Assembly (NCBI GenBank): GCA_032622095.1
Contig: CP136064.1
Span: 129,877,605 to 129,941,604, forward strand
Origin: Siphonodentalium dalli
Taxonomy: Eukaryota > Mollusca > Scaphopoda > Gadilida > Siphonodentaliidae
DNA: 64,000 bases
Direction: 5' to 3'
Of the stretch, positions 31,890 to 44,988 are shown piece by piece. Position numbers and translations under genes: made by a program. The notes under the pieces were generated by a model, which was not told the DNA's origin, made no database searches, and saw only the letters and a list, made by a program, of their open reading frames with translations. Numbering within the stretch: the first letter of the stretch is position 1; each line of letters begins with the position of its first letter.

Positions 31890-32094
31890 AGTCGCGGCTA
31901 TATTGAATTTGTGCAGCCTCTTCCCCATTCCGCGGTTTAAGTGCTACAGGTCAAAGTTCAGGAGGTGCATCCGATGTATATGGAATCAGGAATATTCCAT
32001 ATAAGTTCCATATATGGAATGCACCTCCAGAACTTTGACCTGTAGAACTTAAACCGCGGAGCGGGGGCTGGATGAATCCAATATGGCCGCGACT
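31890..32094. mobile_element. Foldback element ~205 bp (copy 1)
   Basis: Two arms of about 90 bp (beginning GTCGCGGCTATATTGAAT and ending ATTGGATTCATCC...GCGAC in reverse complement) face each other across a short AT-rich centre that is itself palindromic (GGAATATTCCATATA). Copy 2 is at 40550-40754. Confidence 0.75.
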
Positions 32095-32223
32095 TGTCAA
32101 ATTTAACAATACCACTTGAATATAACTCTACTTATGCGCGCCGATAATAAAGAGCGTTACGTTATCGTGATTTCGACTGTAATGTGTTACATATATATAT
32201 ATTACAATTAGGTTAAGACTCAC

Positions 32224-33969
32224 CTGACACCTAGCACATTTCTTGCATATATGATCCTCTTTACAGTCCTGGCAATCCTTTGTATGTAAAGGTGAATATC
32301 CTTCTGAACATTCCAGTATATCTTGTTGAAAGGTTTCAAAGTCAAAGAAACATAATTTAACTCTTTCATTGTCAGTAACAAGAGGTATGGCCCTTACATA
32401 ACATTCGTGTCCTGCCATTGTGTATTTGTCACACGATCTACAAAATGTTTCTCCGCACACGTGTTGATTCGGACGTCTTTTCCGTGTCTCCATGACTTTT
32501 GTACAGTCCAAACATTTCCACCATTTCTCTCAAGGAGGTGTCGTTTCTTTCGAAGCTTGATTAATAGGTTTTTCTTTATGACGCACGAAACATTGCTGAG
32601 ACATACACGTCATGTTACAATCTGAACAATGTTCTTTGTTTTCACTTTGTTCACATTTATCACTTTTACACACGAAACAGGTGCGTTCACAATAATGCTT
32701 TCCTTTGGTTGAATAATGTTTTAAGCAATGCACACAGAAATATACTGCACTAAAGAATCCTGTTATGGATTGAATAGCGTGAACATGTTCATTATCAGTC
32801 AGATATAAATATATCACGGGTCTTTCTGCACTGTCTGTAGGCGCGCTGGTAATGAATTTATTACCTAGTCTAGCACTAACGACTAGTATTGTCAAATTCA
32901 GAGTGTCCTCGAATGCTTTTAGGTCTGCTAAACTGGCTGGTCTGTCTGTTGGTACACCGGCGATGTCACTAATTACTTTGGCTAATTTTCCTTGCTCAGC
33001 ACGTGTTTTGGTCAACATTGTTCTGTAATAATGGTGCGGTACTTTTCTGTAGTCCATGATGAGCTGTAAATTATTTCTGGTTCCTCTATTCTGGGTTATT
33101 TCTAGCCATTCATCAGGACTGCAAATATGTAATTTACACCAACAAATGGCGATAGCCCGAGCCATACACATATTGTCGGTATTTTCAATCGTAACGATCG
33201 ATGTTTTATTTCTTAGAATGTTACTTTCATCATGTAAAGCCTTTATCCGCCGCCGTGCTCCACCTTTAGGTAACTCAATTGTGCCTATATCTATGCTGAA
33301 ACTTTGATTAACAGTCAGTGTTTGGTTACTGTTCAAAACGAGTTCGATTCTGTCAATCACCGTGTTAGCATTTAACGTTTGCAACGTTTGTAACGGAACT
33401 ATTATGGGGTTGTCCAAACTCTCATGGTGAATGATAACTCTGCCAAGATCATTGTCAGCCAAATTTCCACGAGCTCTTTGAATAGTGTCCTCGAACATTG
33501 AATGTAGATTCCTGTATATGTCGATTAACTTTTTATCTTTGTAAATTTCATCTAGTTTGATTTCATATGTTCTCTGTGTAGCCAAATTGTTTCCGAAGGT
33601 CCGTTCACTTCTTTTGCGAATGCTATATCCGGTTATTTGATTATCAGAACTGCTGGCTGTTTGACTGTCTGATTTTACGGCTCCTTCGTCTTGATCAGGT
33701 GTATGTTCGTCTTCTCGGTTTTGTAAGCCTGATGGTCCAGCTGTATCGGGTTGTGAGTTGGTAACATCTTTTTTAGGTGCATCATCTTCTCCGTATCCGA
33801 TTTGGTTCGGCCATGGGTCATCTCCTGAACAAAGCGTAGATGCTTCAACACTATCTTCATCAAGCTGATAAGCTTCTATAGCCCTGTTGTATTCTTCGAT
33901 ATATTGTAGAATACATTCTATTTCATAAATTTTCTCCACTGTTAGAGGTGTCATTATTTCTTCAGCCAT
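32224..33969 (-). pseudogene. Duplicated first exon of the Polinton polymerase (OTU-like domain, zinc module, Exo I)
   Basis: Copy of 23569-25314 with the same GTGAGT donor at its 3' edge and the same in-frame TGA (32530-32532). The second exon is absent: beyond the donor the sequence joins the end of duplication unit 1, a foldback element. No catalytic polymerase motifs A-C exist in this copy, so it is a fragment. The first 60 codons carry at least five amino-acid differences from copy 1, whereas the rest is nearly invariant. Confidence 0.9.
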
Positions 33970-34369
33970 TTTCGAGAATAAGTCCTGAGAAGTGATTACA
34001 ACGGTGTCTTTTCACTATATGGGATGAAGCTTCGTCATAGATATTTATATACCATAACCCTCGAACATAGTTAGCACAGATGAGGTAACATTATATAAGA
34101 TTATATATGAGCGTAAGTATGAATAGGTCGATAAGTGGTTATTACGTAATATTGTTATAACAATAACATCAAAGGTAACTTCTATTATTGAGCGTATTAG
34201 CACCTGTACGTATTATGTATACATATTTTTTTATAACTAATTATCGCGTTAATGCTAACAATGACACAGCTTATCAACCTTACGTGATCATAACCCGTTA
34301 AACAACTAATGATGTTCAGACAAGCTATCGATAACTTAATTGAAAGCGTGTCTGAACATGCATAAAAGG

Positions 34370-35491
34370 AAGCTTCGTCATAGATATTTGTATACCATAA
34401 CTACATAACACAGTTAACACCGATGAGGTAACATTATATAAGATTATATATGAGCGTAAGTATGAATAGGTCGATAAGTGGTTATTACGTAATGTTGTTA
34501 TAACAATGACACCGAAGTAACTTCTATTATTGAGCGTATTAGCACCTGTTCGTATTATGTATACATATTTTTGATAACTAATTATCGCGTTAATGCTAAC
34601 AATGACACAGCTTATCAAACTTACGTAATCCTAACCCGTTAAACAGGTAATGATGTTCAGACAAGCTATCGATAACTTAATTGAACGAGTCGGACCACTC
34701 ATAGATGTCAACAGATATACTAGCAGTCATTTGGTAAATTTATCCAAGGTGTCCCTCTTTTCGACCTATACAGTGTTACCCTATTGACGCGTGTGATTAT
34801 GTGTGTGTACATACTTGAAAATTTGTTCCATCGAATATGTCAGTTCATTCTGGGGTTGTAATTTCGCATCACACTCTTCGTCCGCTCGTGATTCAAAATA
34901 GTACAACATCTCAATAATTTATAATTCGCGATAATGCACACCTGTCATATACTCAATAACTTCATCGGGATAGAGAAGTAAAGAATAAACGCTCTTTATT
35001 ATTTATGTAAGAGTAATGGTGTCAAATTATTTCAGGTATTGTGGAGACAATTATATGAGTATGGACTGCGTCTGATGATAAACACTGGAATGTATGCATT
35101 CATACCGATGGTGACAATGGCCAAGATTACATCGACTCGGACCAGTCCATACACATATAATTGGTATAAAGCTATTTCTAAACTTCGATTAATAAAATTA
35201 ACAGAGTTTCATGAAAAATATTTAAAATTTGTTTGAACAAAAATAGTTGGCCAATAACAAAAGATATTACACGCAAATAATTTATAAACATTCGGCATTT
35301 AATACCGAGATTATTTTCAGTAAGAGACCGAAAACTCGTTATAAATTTTTGAGATTTTTTTAAACTTTTGAAAATTTTGGAAAAAAAAATTAGGTTTTGA
35401 AAAAAAAAAAATTGGAATATTTTAGTACAAACAATATTACCCCCATCAAATTTATTTTTTGATGTGCAGTCAACGAGACCCCCATACTACT
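34370..35491. repeat. Second copy of the right Polinton TIR
   Basis: Copy of the right terminal repeat generated by the 8.66-kb duplication. It ends ...CCATACTACT at 35491 and is followed by GACACA at 35492-35497. The window thus has three TIR arms, two of them in the same orientation. Confidence 0.9.
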
Positions 35492-35497
35492 GACACA

Positions 35498-36560
35498 TAC
35501 TAGGATCGTTAAGCTTTCTGAGCATTTGTGAATTTCCAGACCTTCCAGGAGTCACATATGGCATATTTTGCCAATATATGTGTTCTCTACCATAGCTGGT
35601 GCCTGATCCGTGCTGCTTATCGCGTGATCCTCAGTTTCAATAGTTCCAATTCCTTCTGGGGAATTTGTGTTGATGTGCTCTGACAAGTGACGAGAAGATA
35701 TTATCTCTGGCAGAGTTTCCGATGAGTTAGATGACACAACTCGGTATGCCTTATTCGTTTCGTTGGACTCAATGATTAGCAGGTCGTGTGCTACATCATT
35801 TATGTAACATATGGTGTTTATCTTCCGATAAGTAGTCATACAGTTTCTTTGAGAGTATGGAAACTGTTGCTCCAGTGCCAATCAGAAACCCCACTGGCTG
35901 CCCATAGAGATTGCAATCTAAATACAGCCCCCCTCTTCGGAAGAGCTGTATCTAACAAACTCATTGGAGTTACGATGTCCACCTGTGTTATGCTCGCCTC
36001 CCCTACCACGATAGGCATTATGACACATGTCGCGTGGATTGTGAGAAGTTCTGCATCTGGTGCGTTCTTTGTATTCGTTTGTGTTATTATCAGGATTATC
36101 ATTATAATTATATCTCCACTGTCTATCGTCACGACAGTCTCTCCGGGACTCATTTGTGTTACTCTTTTTCTCCTTGTTTTGGTTCTCCAAGTTTGTCATT
36201 CTTTGTTAATCTCCCCTTTACACCTCTTCACATCGGTCAATATTTGTTTTATCTCCTTGTGATGTCTGGGACGGTTGTGAGCTATTTTGAGTTTTCCCAT
36301 TAGAACCAGTTTGGGGCTTCAGTTCATCTCTTATCTTTTTGAGTTCTTCAAACTCTATATTTTTGCTTTGTGTTGGGTCTGCTTCATTTACTGCCCTAGC
36401 ATAGTGTTTAGCCCTATGTTTTTCAGACTTGGCAAAAGCCTCTAATTCAACTGCATGTCTTATGCTCTCACCAAGAGAGCCCAGTCGTGCTTGTTGTACC
36501 ATGAGCCGTATATCATACAACCCACCAATGAATTGGTCCTTTGCCAAGGTGTCTCTCAAT
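35498..36560 (-). pseudogene. Second copy of the Gypsy gag/protease relic
   Basis: Duplicate of 26842-27903, including the Gly substitution at the protease catalytic site. It differs by a few bases, such as one Arg/Lys change next to the Polinton end. Confidence 0.75.
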
Positions 36561-36569
36561 TCATGTGTT

Positions 36570-36573
36570 GCAG

Positions 36574-36604
<31 letters not shown>

Positions 36605-38650
36605 TTTAATGACATAAAACGTCCACACGAGACCGATGTCAAAATAACAAATATATATAACAATGTCAATAATGATTCAAACATAATACATATACTGCAG
36701 TAACTATTTCATTATTATATCAGCAGAATCTGACCTTTCTTTGAAAAATGTCCGGACCATGTTGCAGATTATCTTGCATGTATGAGGCTCGTTATTTTGC
36801 ATTATGTATTGGAATTTTTGGCCTTCATTCAATCCAATAAATTTATCACTCATCATCCCTATCTCATAAAAGAAGTGTTTACGCATCTTATCATATGTGT
36901 TGCAGCGCATAAGGAAGTGTTCTTCATTCTCAACCTCCATGTTACATTTCCTACAAATTCTTTCATCAAGTGACACTTTTGGCTGTTTATGGCGACCCTT
37001 TTCAATTTCCAAGTTATGATTACTAATTCTTAGTTTACAAAACATAATTTTTGTGTCGATATTCTGGACAATATTAAGATAAGGTTCTTGTGTATAATGT
37101 TGTTTGACTACACGGTACGTCCTTAACTTATTCGCGCCCGAACATTTGTCATCGTTGAAAATATCAGTTTTATAATTCTCTATGTGGTTTTCTTTCAATT
37201 TGATTTTAATGTCATTTATCTGTTTGTGAATTGAGGCATTGGTAACAATTTAATTTAATTTTGGAATGCCGAGTCTCACTGATTCATGTTCAGGGATGAC
37301 AAATTCATCACTGGACATAGCTGCGGTATAGATGAGTGAATGTGGATCTGATTAAGAAATTCGCTTTGTGTATTTGATAGCTCTGGATAGAGCATCGATC
37401 ACTATCGGGTATCTCCCGAGCTCGGCCCTAACTGCATGGTTTGACGCCTGTTTACTAACTCCGAGTACAGACTTACAAAACTTTATGTGAGTAATTTCAC
37501 ACGGTATTGTGTTTAATCTGTTCAAATTTATATCTGAAGCCCATATCTCATATCGTATTGACACTTAGACAATTAACGCGCGTATATGTATCTAGTTTAT
37601 TTAGACATTTTTGGAGACCATCTTTTGTGTCAGAGAACGAAACCAAATCGTCCGCAAAAAGTAGATGACTTATCAGTTGATCTCCTAATCGGATAGGGGA
37701 ACATGAGGGATCAAATTCATACCTTATATCATCAATGAATATTTTGAATAGTGTGGGTGATATTATATATCCTTGGTAAACTCCAATCGTCGAAACGTTC
37801 GCAGGGCCGTATCCTACTTTTGTGTCTACCATATATGAACCTTTCAAATACATCAATTTCAACATTTTAAAGTTATTCCCACTTATACCTATGTGCTTAA
37901 GTTTTTTCAAATAATATTGGTCTATTAACAGAATCAAATGCTTTTCGAAAATCTATGAATGCAGTATACAAATTTCTTTCCATCTCTTTTATATCGTTTT
38001 TTTATGGTTTTGAGTATAAATGCACTATCAATTGTACTTTTGTGCTTCATGAATCCGAACTGATTTTCACTTATAATATTATTGTTTTCAAGATACTTTG
38101 AAAGCCTTGTGTTTATCACCTTATTGAACAGCTTTCCTAATGAATTGCTCAATGCAATAGCTCTGTAGTTGTTAGGATCTTTTCTATCACCCTTTTTGTG
38201 TATTGGTTTCAACAAAGATTCGCTCCAACCAGTTGGTTAATGAGAGGATTCATATACTATGTTAAAAAGTCGCGTTATATCGTCAATAATTATCGGCACT
38301 ACCGCTTTAAGAAGTTCGTTTCGAATCTTATCTGGTCCTGGAGACTTCTTATTTTTCATCTCGCCGAGTGCTTCGTGAACCTCATGCTTTGTTATTTCAT
38401 CATTGTTAATTTCATGCTTGATATCAAGGCATTTACTATTTGGTACATATGTGACATGTAATGTCCCATCCACGTCTTTGCAATACAAGTCATTGAAAAA
38501 TGATACCGCGGAGTCAGGATCTAATTCATCCGTATTTTGTTTCTTGCTTTTCCTAACCTTTTGTAACATATTCCAGTATTCGCTAGGATCTGAAGTCTCT
38601 ATCGCATTGAGCTTATCTTCAATACTTTATTTCAATTGGTTGAAATTAAA
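36570..38650 (-). pseudogene. Second copy of the truncated LINE
   Basis: Duplicate of 27914-29990. The GATA tail is one unit longer, and an extra nonsense change near 38237 splits the RT N-terminal frame that is intact in copy 1. HLLFADDLVSF is present at about 37640-37680. Confidence 0.8.
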
Positions 38651-39848
38651 AAGTTCTCAAGTTCCAGCTCAACCTGAATCTGGTTACTCAATTGGTAGAA
38701 ATACTTTAGCAGTAATTCTTAGTTTTATAAGTTATCACTCTAATTTTATTGATGATACGAGCTCAACATCATATTATGTCACTGTTTATGGCGGTGTTAT
38801 CCAAAGGTGTGCTTTGATAGTGATTATAATTTTATTTTGCGATCAAACGTCAGTGCAGCTCAGCAGAAACGCATAGGCACTAGTTCAATTCAGCAGAAAC
38901 GCATGAGTCATACGATTATAGACACCCACTGGACGCGCTTTGCGCGTCGGTCAGTGGGTGAAAAAAGCCAACTAAGTCAAAGCTATATGGGGGAAACTTG
39001 TTCAACGATATCATTCGAACTATTTGGCATTTGGGATATTCGTAAGTATATCAGAACTTTGATATAATTTTGGACCAAATTAATTTATATTTCGAAACTC
39101 TGTTACCAGGTCTGGCACATCCTGAAATGAATAAGTATAGTTATATTTATCGATAAGAGTCGAATGTGGATATCGCCGTTTCGTGAATTTGATAGAAGGT
39201 GCATAACGTATTTTACAAAAATGAACCAAACAGCGTCGCAGAAGATGGTACCATGCATGTTTGTTTCTCCGTGCATTTGAATGATTCATCATGGTGCCAT
39301 ATGTCATGGCAAGGAAGTCAATTAGCACTCGCATTGGTATATATATTGCAATTGTATTGGGTATAAAATTATATATATTAATTGAAGACCAGTGTCCGAA
39401 AACGCTTCTATCAATTAATATTGATTTTATTTCGAATAATTTATTATAAAATGAGATGATTTGATGGGACACTTTATTGTTCTATTTTAGAACGGACCAT
39501 TCAGGCCATACCATATAGCGATATATATCTTTAGGGTGTTCCCATAGCTATGCTCCGAACGTCAACTGACCCAGATTTAATGTTTGTATTGTTTTATTAC
39601 ATAGTTATAAGCGATAATGAGTCTAATTAACGTTTATTTGTGACAAAATTACACAATAAAATTTCTGGCCTCTGTTAACAGTAACCGCTGTTGTTCGTTA
39701 GCTAAACGTTTTAGTCCAGAACATATTCGAAATATAATCAATATTAATCGATAGAAGAATTTCTTGACAGGGGTCTTTGATTCATATCTAATATTTTATA
39801 CCCCGGTGACTATATAACACATGTTTACACAGAGATAGACCATCTTTA

Positions 39849-40404
39849 AAGGGGTACTGTACGCCAAATGTTGTTGTTGGTTTCTATAGTCTCCGAGTCG
39901 GAGAAGTCTGTTGAGTACGAAGTCATGTTACGGATGACAAATTTACCGGAATGCAAAAATACAAATTGTCGTTGTCGAGTAATTTTTGTAAAGTTTTCAA
40001 CCAAATGAATCAAATAAAAGTTATATGATATGCATACTAGTCCCATATAATCATTTTAGTTATTGTATCGTCGCTAGTCAGTGAGTGGCTTGAGTGTTCT
40101 CCCCGTATCATCATAATATTTTAAGCGATCGTGTGTGCGATCGGTTTAACAATCCAGTATCCCTCAATTACTGTTTTTGATTACGGTAATTCGTAATTTA
40201 ATTGACGCCATTTTATGGTTCCAGTCATAAATTCAATTTATATCAAATTATTAACTTTGAAATTATTAAATTTTAAGATAGCCTATTAACCTGAGCGTTT
40301 ACAGAATACATCTTCGACTCAAATTACTTATGTTTCTATATATTATCGATATTAGATCGTTGTTGTCACCGGAAATTTAATGAAAATGGCGTACAGTACC
40401 CCTT
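39849..40404. mobile_element. TA-flanked MITE (copy 2)
   Basis: Copy of 31189-31744 inside duplication unit 2. Confidence 0.75.
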
Positions 40405-40549
40405 TACAGTCACGTAGAAAGGCTTAGTTGTGCGATTATTGAATAAAATAAGTTTGGGCAAAAGGCTGAACAGAATTGTATATGGATAACGTTCATTTTC
40501 TGCCGTATTGTTGAGATTGTAACATGACTGTATATAAGCGAGATCACTG

Positions 40550-40754
40550 AGTCGCGGCTATATTGAATTTGTGCAGCCTCTTCCCCATTCCGCGGTTTAA
40601 GTGCTACAGGTCAAAGTTCAGGAGGTGCATCCGATGTATATGGAATCAGGAATATTCCATATAAGTTCCATATATGGAATGCACCTCCAGAACTTTGACC
40701 TGTAGAACTTAAACCGCGGAACGGGGGCTGGATGAATCCAATATGGCCGCGACT
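40550..40754. mobile_element. Foldback element (copy 2)
   Basis: Copy of 31890-32094 inside duplication unit 2, with few changes. Confidence 0.75.
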
Positions 40755-40960
40755 TGTCAAATTTAACAATACCACTTGAATATAACTATAATAGTTGAAC
40801 GTAGGATTCGCCAAACCTGATAATACTTTGCCTTATTAATTAGATATGACATTTTTCTCCAGAACGGCCTGTTATCGAACTATGTGAATATCGCTTCAAT
40901 TTGCCCTTAAACCGAGTAATATCATTTTATCACACATCCGAGTAATATAAAGTTAGTATA

Positions 40961-41093
40961 CAATGTTGTGTACAGTATGTGTTTTTCTTGTACGAGTCCA
41001 TGCAGGTTGTGGTGAAAAGTGGTGAAAAGTCATATTTACTTTTCACCACAACCTGGACGAGTACAAGAAAAACTCATACTGTACACAACATTG
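40961..41093. mobile_element. Hairpin (foldback) element of 133 bp flanked by TATA
   Basis: The left arm CAATGTTGTGTACAGTATG... and the right arm, its reverse complement, pair over about 60 bp around a short loop containing GTGGTGAAAAGTGGTGAAAAG. TATA stands on both sides (40957-40960, 41094-41097). A very compact foldback or MITE derivative. Confidence 0.75.
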
Positions 41094-41569
41094 TATAATG
41101 ACATTTTTATTGTTCATCTGTATGTTTATCCAAATTTTGGGAATATAACTTTTGTGGTTATTTTTGGTATTTGTCAGCACTTAATTCTCTATAAAAGCCT
41201 GTATATTGATCATCAGAAATCATGAATTGGAAAAGTAAACACGGAAGTGAGAACAAAAACTCAATGCGGAATTGAAACGTCTGCTAAAATCAATCAGTGT
41301 TGCGCGCGCATCACAATTTCACCGATTCATTTCGCAATAGAGTTAATTCGTGACGTCACGCAGTCCCAACAAGAAAACCATAGTCAGAAATGGTAACGCC
41401 ACCAAGATCGTATTATTATAAATATAAATAATAATACAATTATTCTATAAACTAGCTTTCAAATTTTATGCGGGAAATTTGCGTACTTCCATATTTCAAG
41501 TTTTCCCGTTTCTCGTGGCATACATTACTTTCATCAAACTGTCTTCTTTATTACACAAGCTGATAGGCC

Positions 41570-42125
41570 CGACTTTACCCGGGCTGTTTCCCATCTGCTT
41601 TCCGGTGAAAGGTGCGATTTGACCTTCAATTGACTATTTCGAAAGTCAAGGTCAGGTCAGGGTCATGATTTGTCCAGTCCAAAACACCCCCACCCGTAGA
41701 AAACTACCCATAGGTATCAAATTTCGTCGAAATCCGTCCGTTTTACCCAACTTGACCTTTAATTAACAATTTTGAAGGTCAAGGTAAGGTCAGAGTCATG
41801 ATTTGACCCGTCCAAAACACCCCCCCCCCCGACAAAAGTACCCATAGGTATCAAATTTCGTCGAAATCTATCCGTTTTATCCGAGTTGACCTTTGATTGG
41901 CCATATTGAAGGTCAAGGTCAGGCCGAGGTCACGATTTGACCCGTTCAAAACTCTCCTCGGACCAAAGTATCCCTAGGTATCAAATTTCGCCGAAATTTG
42001 TCCGTTTTACCCAAATTGACCTTGCATTGACAGTTTTAATGGTCAAGGTCAGGTCGGGGTCACGATTTGACCCGTTCAAAACACTTCCCGGACACAAATA
42101 CCCATAAGTATCAAATTACGTTGAA
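41570..42125. repeat. Array of ~125-bp repeat, about four copies
   Basis: Units with 'ttgacctt(c/t)aattgac', 'aaggtcaaggtcaggtc', 'cacgatttgacccgttcaaaac' and 'acccataggtatcaaatttcg' repeat about four times. They are related in reverse orientation to 2140-2395. Nothing else is encoded. Confidence 0.8.
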
Positions 42126-42599
42126 TTCTATGGAAAGCCGAGGAGGACATGTTGGTTGCTAATTGCTAGATATACGACGCGGTATTTTGAAGGTGTTTCA
42201 AACTAGGAGATAGAAGTATTCTGCCTTTCAAATGGTGATGAATTATAGTAGTTTATTCAAATTTTATGGCATAAATTGTTATTAAAACCGTATATACTAT
42301 AAAAAATTAATGACTCGAAAATTAAGTGGGCCTTTAAACAAAGTCACAATTGCATTTAGGCTCATCTCATACTCGTCCATTCAGCGATATTCTACTGCGC
42401 AGTTTGTTATAGCCTCCAGTATTTATTGAGCGTTATACCCCCAACTGTTATAATTCGCCTTTAGCAGGCGTACTCTTGCCTCAGATTATTGAGATATTAG
42501 GTCACACATAATCACATTAAATCGCATCGTAACATAGCAATTGTGTGGGCTCCTTGGCGTGAATATGTAATGAGAAATAGGTCATACGTAATGACATTA

Positions 42600-43340
42600 A
42601 ACTCAAGAAAACCCTCGAAAACAAAACAAAATCACATTTAATGTTTTACGTTATTTCCTTCATAAAAAGAATCTTCGTGATAATGAACCCTCTCGTTACT
42701 TTAGAATATAGAATTAACCTTAAAATAAAAAAAATCTTTGGAACACAGAACCTTCGGAATAACGAACCTTCGGATTGGTGAACCTTCGGAATAGCGAACA
42801 TTCAGAGAAATTTCGGAATAGTGGACCTTCGGGATAGTGAACCTTCGGAATAGAGACATGCCCCCCAATATTCATATTATATGCCCAGAGTTCAAAGGTA
42901 TGGACCCATAAAATTCTAAACTTGGCCCTTAAAATATTGAACTCCAAATTGGAGCACACACAGAACACCACTTAAGTCAACTGAACCTATGTCATGTCCC
43001 AATGCGGGAGGGTCCATATATACCACAAGATTCATAGTATATGCCAAGAATTCAAAGGTATGGGCCCACGTAATGACATAAAATCTCAAGAAAACCAGCG
43101 AAAACAAAACAAAATCACATTTAATGTTCTAAGTTAAGTTATTTCCTCCTGTATCTGTATCGGTGTGCGCGCATGATCAGTTCGGATGTGAGCGCACACT
43201 CCATATAAAGAATCTTTGTGAAAATGAACCCTCTCAAATTAGTCTCAATACTTTAAAATATAGAATTAACCTAAAAATAACAAAAAACCTTCGGAATAGA
43301 GAACCTTCGGAATAGCGGACCTTCGGGATAGCAAACCTTC
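42600..43340. repeat. Repeats of CCTTCGGAATAG words and a ~500-bp duplication
   Basis: Short words 'ccttcggaatagngaa' repeat at 42745-42860 and 43285-43350. The preceding block ('aagaaaacc...cgaaaacaaaacaaaatcacatttaatg' through 'aagaatctt...gaaccctctc') occurs at about 42605 and 43088. Minus-strand open frames here are products of the repetition. Confidence 0.6.
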
Positions 43341-44056
43341 ATAATAGAAGCATGTCCCCACAATTACACCGGTGACGTAAACACATGTGCCAATCTTAGT
43401 TGTACTCTCGTAATTATCGGTACGATGAAACGGTGACGGAATCTGACGAGGTTTGCCGAATGTACAATCACCCAGTGAATTATCGATCGACCATGCGATA
43501 TCAAAAAACCAAAAGCTAGAAACACCACACTACGGTGGCGTAATAATAAGTGTTATCATGTCACCTGGTTGGATCGACCAATGAAGACGCTCCGTTAGTA
43601 GAGGCATATCAGGAGACACCGGGTCGTCATCTTCGTAGCCCGTCCCATATGGAATCACAAGCTGTACACAGCGCCATCTACGCGCATGCTATGATTTGCG
43701 TAGCATAGGGGACTGAACTCTGCCTTGCAGTTTGATGGAATCCATATCCCCCCTCAGGGTTCACATATGGGGTCGATGTCCGCCATTTTGTTTTTCCTGG
43801 AACTCTGCCGCCTCGGGTATATTTTCGGTGTATTTTGGCACCAAGAAAAGGGATATCTGTCGGAAATCAAGTTCTGTTAATTTAAAGACATAGTACCATA
43901 TACCAAAACCTGCATGTGATATATTTGAGAAATTCTAAACACTCATAAATTAACTATCAAACTCAAGTTTGTTGTCCTGCTTCTGGCGATTAGCCATTGA
44001 CCCAATGCGTAGACGTTCAACGCCCATGACGCGTCACTGTGACGTTACATAAGTTA
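43341..44056. other. No supported gene
   Basis: Unique-looking non-coding sequence. No domain, RNA or element boundary could be supported. Confidence 0.4.
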
Positions 44057-44538
44057 AAGGTACTCAATCCGAACAGAGGGTCCCCATCTCAACAGATTCC
44101 AACAACAACAATCCGATCAGAGGGTCCTATATTACTATTTCTTTGGCTTTGGGGGTAAAAAATATTTGATTCGAGTGGAGGAACCCATCAAACAAAGCTC
44201 AGAGTTATTAGATATTGATTTTTGAAATTTGTTATTTACTCGAGATGAGTACTAATAATTGCATTCAACTGCCGTAATCTGCTCGGGATGTGTACACCAA
44301 AATCTATTCAAACAGACAAGGATGGATAACTCTAAAATCAAGTGGTAATAATAACGCAATTTTGACTGAGTTCTGGGCCAGAAAGTATTCCCGATAATGA
44401 AAAATAATAGATTTCTAAAATCGATATCTAACAAATCTGAGTTTTGATGGGTGACTTCCTCGACTCGAATCAAATATTTTTGACCCCCGAAGCCATTGAA
44501 ATAGTAATAGAGAGGAGTTTTATCGGATTGAGTACCTT
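44057..44538. mobile_element. TA-flanked MITE with long inverted repeats
   Basis: Tips AAGGTACTCAATCCG at 44057 and reverse complement ending at 44538, with TA on each side. The arms (44057 to about 44230 and about 44390-44538) pair over more than 130 bp. Its terminus resembles that of the element at 31189 (AAGG..TACT), suggesting the same superfamily. No coding capacity. Confidence 0.75.
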
Positions 44539-44903
44539 TAATAGCCATAGACAACAAATTTACTTACTGGCAGGTAATGAACTTCGTATAAGTAATTCAA
44601 ATTCTCACACGGAAAACATGATATGTGGATGACATGATAAAATCGTTACAGAGCTTGTTGTTGCCGGCTACGCCGATATTGATCTCACTTCGCCTCATAT
44701 GACACCGTATCCGGCAACAACTCGCCCTGTAACTTATACTATTGTACAGTCGGGAGTCCAATATGACTTTCGGGAGTCCAATATGACTTTTTCAAGGACT
44801 ATCACGTGGCGGCTTTTGCCCAATCGGAAATGGTGTTAGTTAAGGGATGGATAATAATATAGTTTTCACGACATGCGATAATTTATCTACTTCACTACTA
44901 AAT

Positions 44904-44909
44904 AACGTG
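44904..44909. repeat. Target-site duplication AACGTG (left)
   Basis: AACGTG precedes the element tip and recurs exactly at 47915-47920. Confidence 0.9.
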
Positions 44910-44940
44910 AGTAGTATAGGCGGACACTCTGGCCCACCCC

Positions 44941-44988
44941 CTCGCTGCGGGACACTCTGGCCCATGGGCCAGAGTGTCCCGCAGCGAG
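44941..44988. repeat. Perfect 48-bp palindrome in left TIR
   Basis: A self-complementary stretch centred on CCCATGGG, continued outward by near-perfect pairing (about 44919-45012). The same structure occurs at 47837-47884 in the right arm. Confidence 0.9.

Larger units (their letters stand above)
23473..32127. repeat. Large tandem duplication, unit 1 (~8.66 kb)
   Basis: The whole segment from 23473 to 32127 recurs at 32128-40787 with very few substitutions and a handful of short indels (for example one extra GATA unit in copy 2). The joint shows a CT overlap: left flank of unit 1, unit 1/unit 2 joint and right end of unit 2 all read ...CT at the breakpoint. The unit starts inside the polymerase intron and covers the right Polinton end, the Gypsy and LINE relics, the MITE and the foldback element. 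Confidence 0.95.
32128..40787. repeat. Large tandem duplication, unit 2 (~8.66 kb)
   Basis: Near-identical copy of 23473-32127; coordinates shift by 8655 at the start and 8660 after the GATA tract. Changes of note: a new stop in the LINE RT frame near 38237, and several clustered amino-acid changes in the first 60 codons of the polymerase N-terminal exon. It may be a real segmental duplication or an assembly artefact from two haplotypes. Confidence 0.95.
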
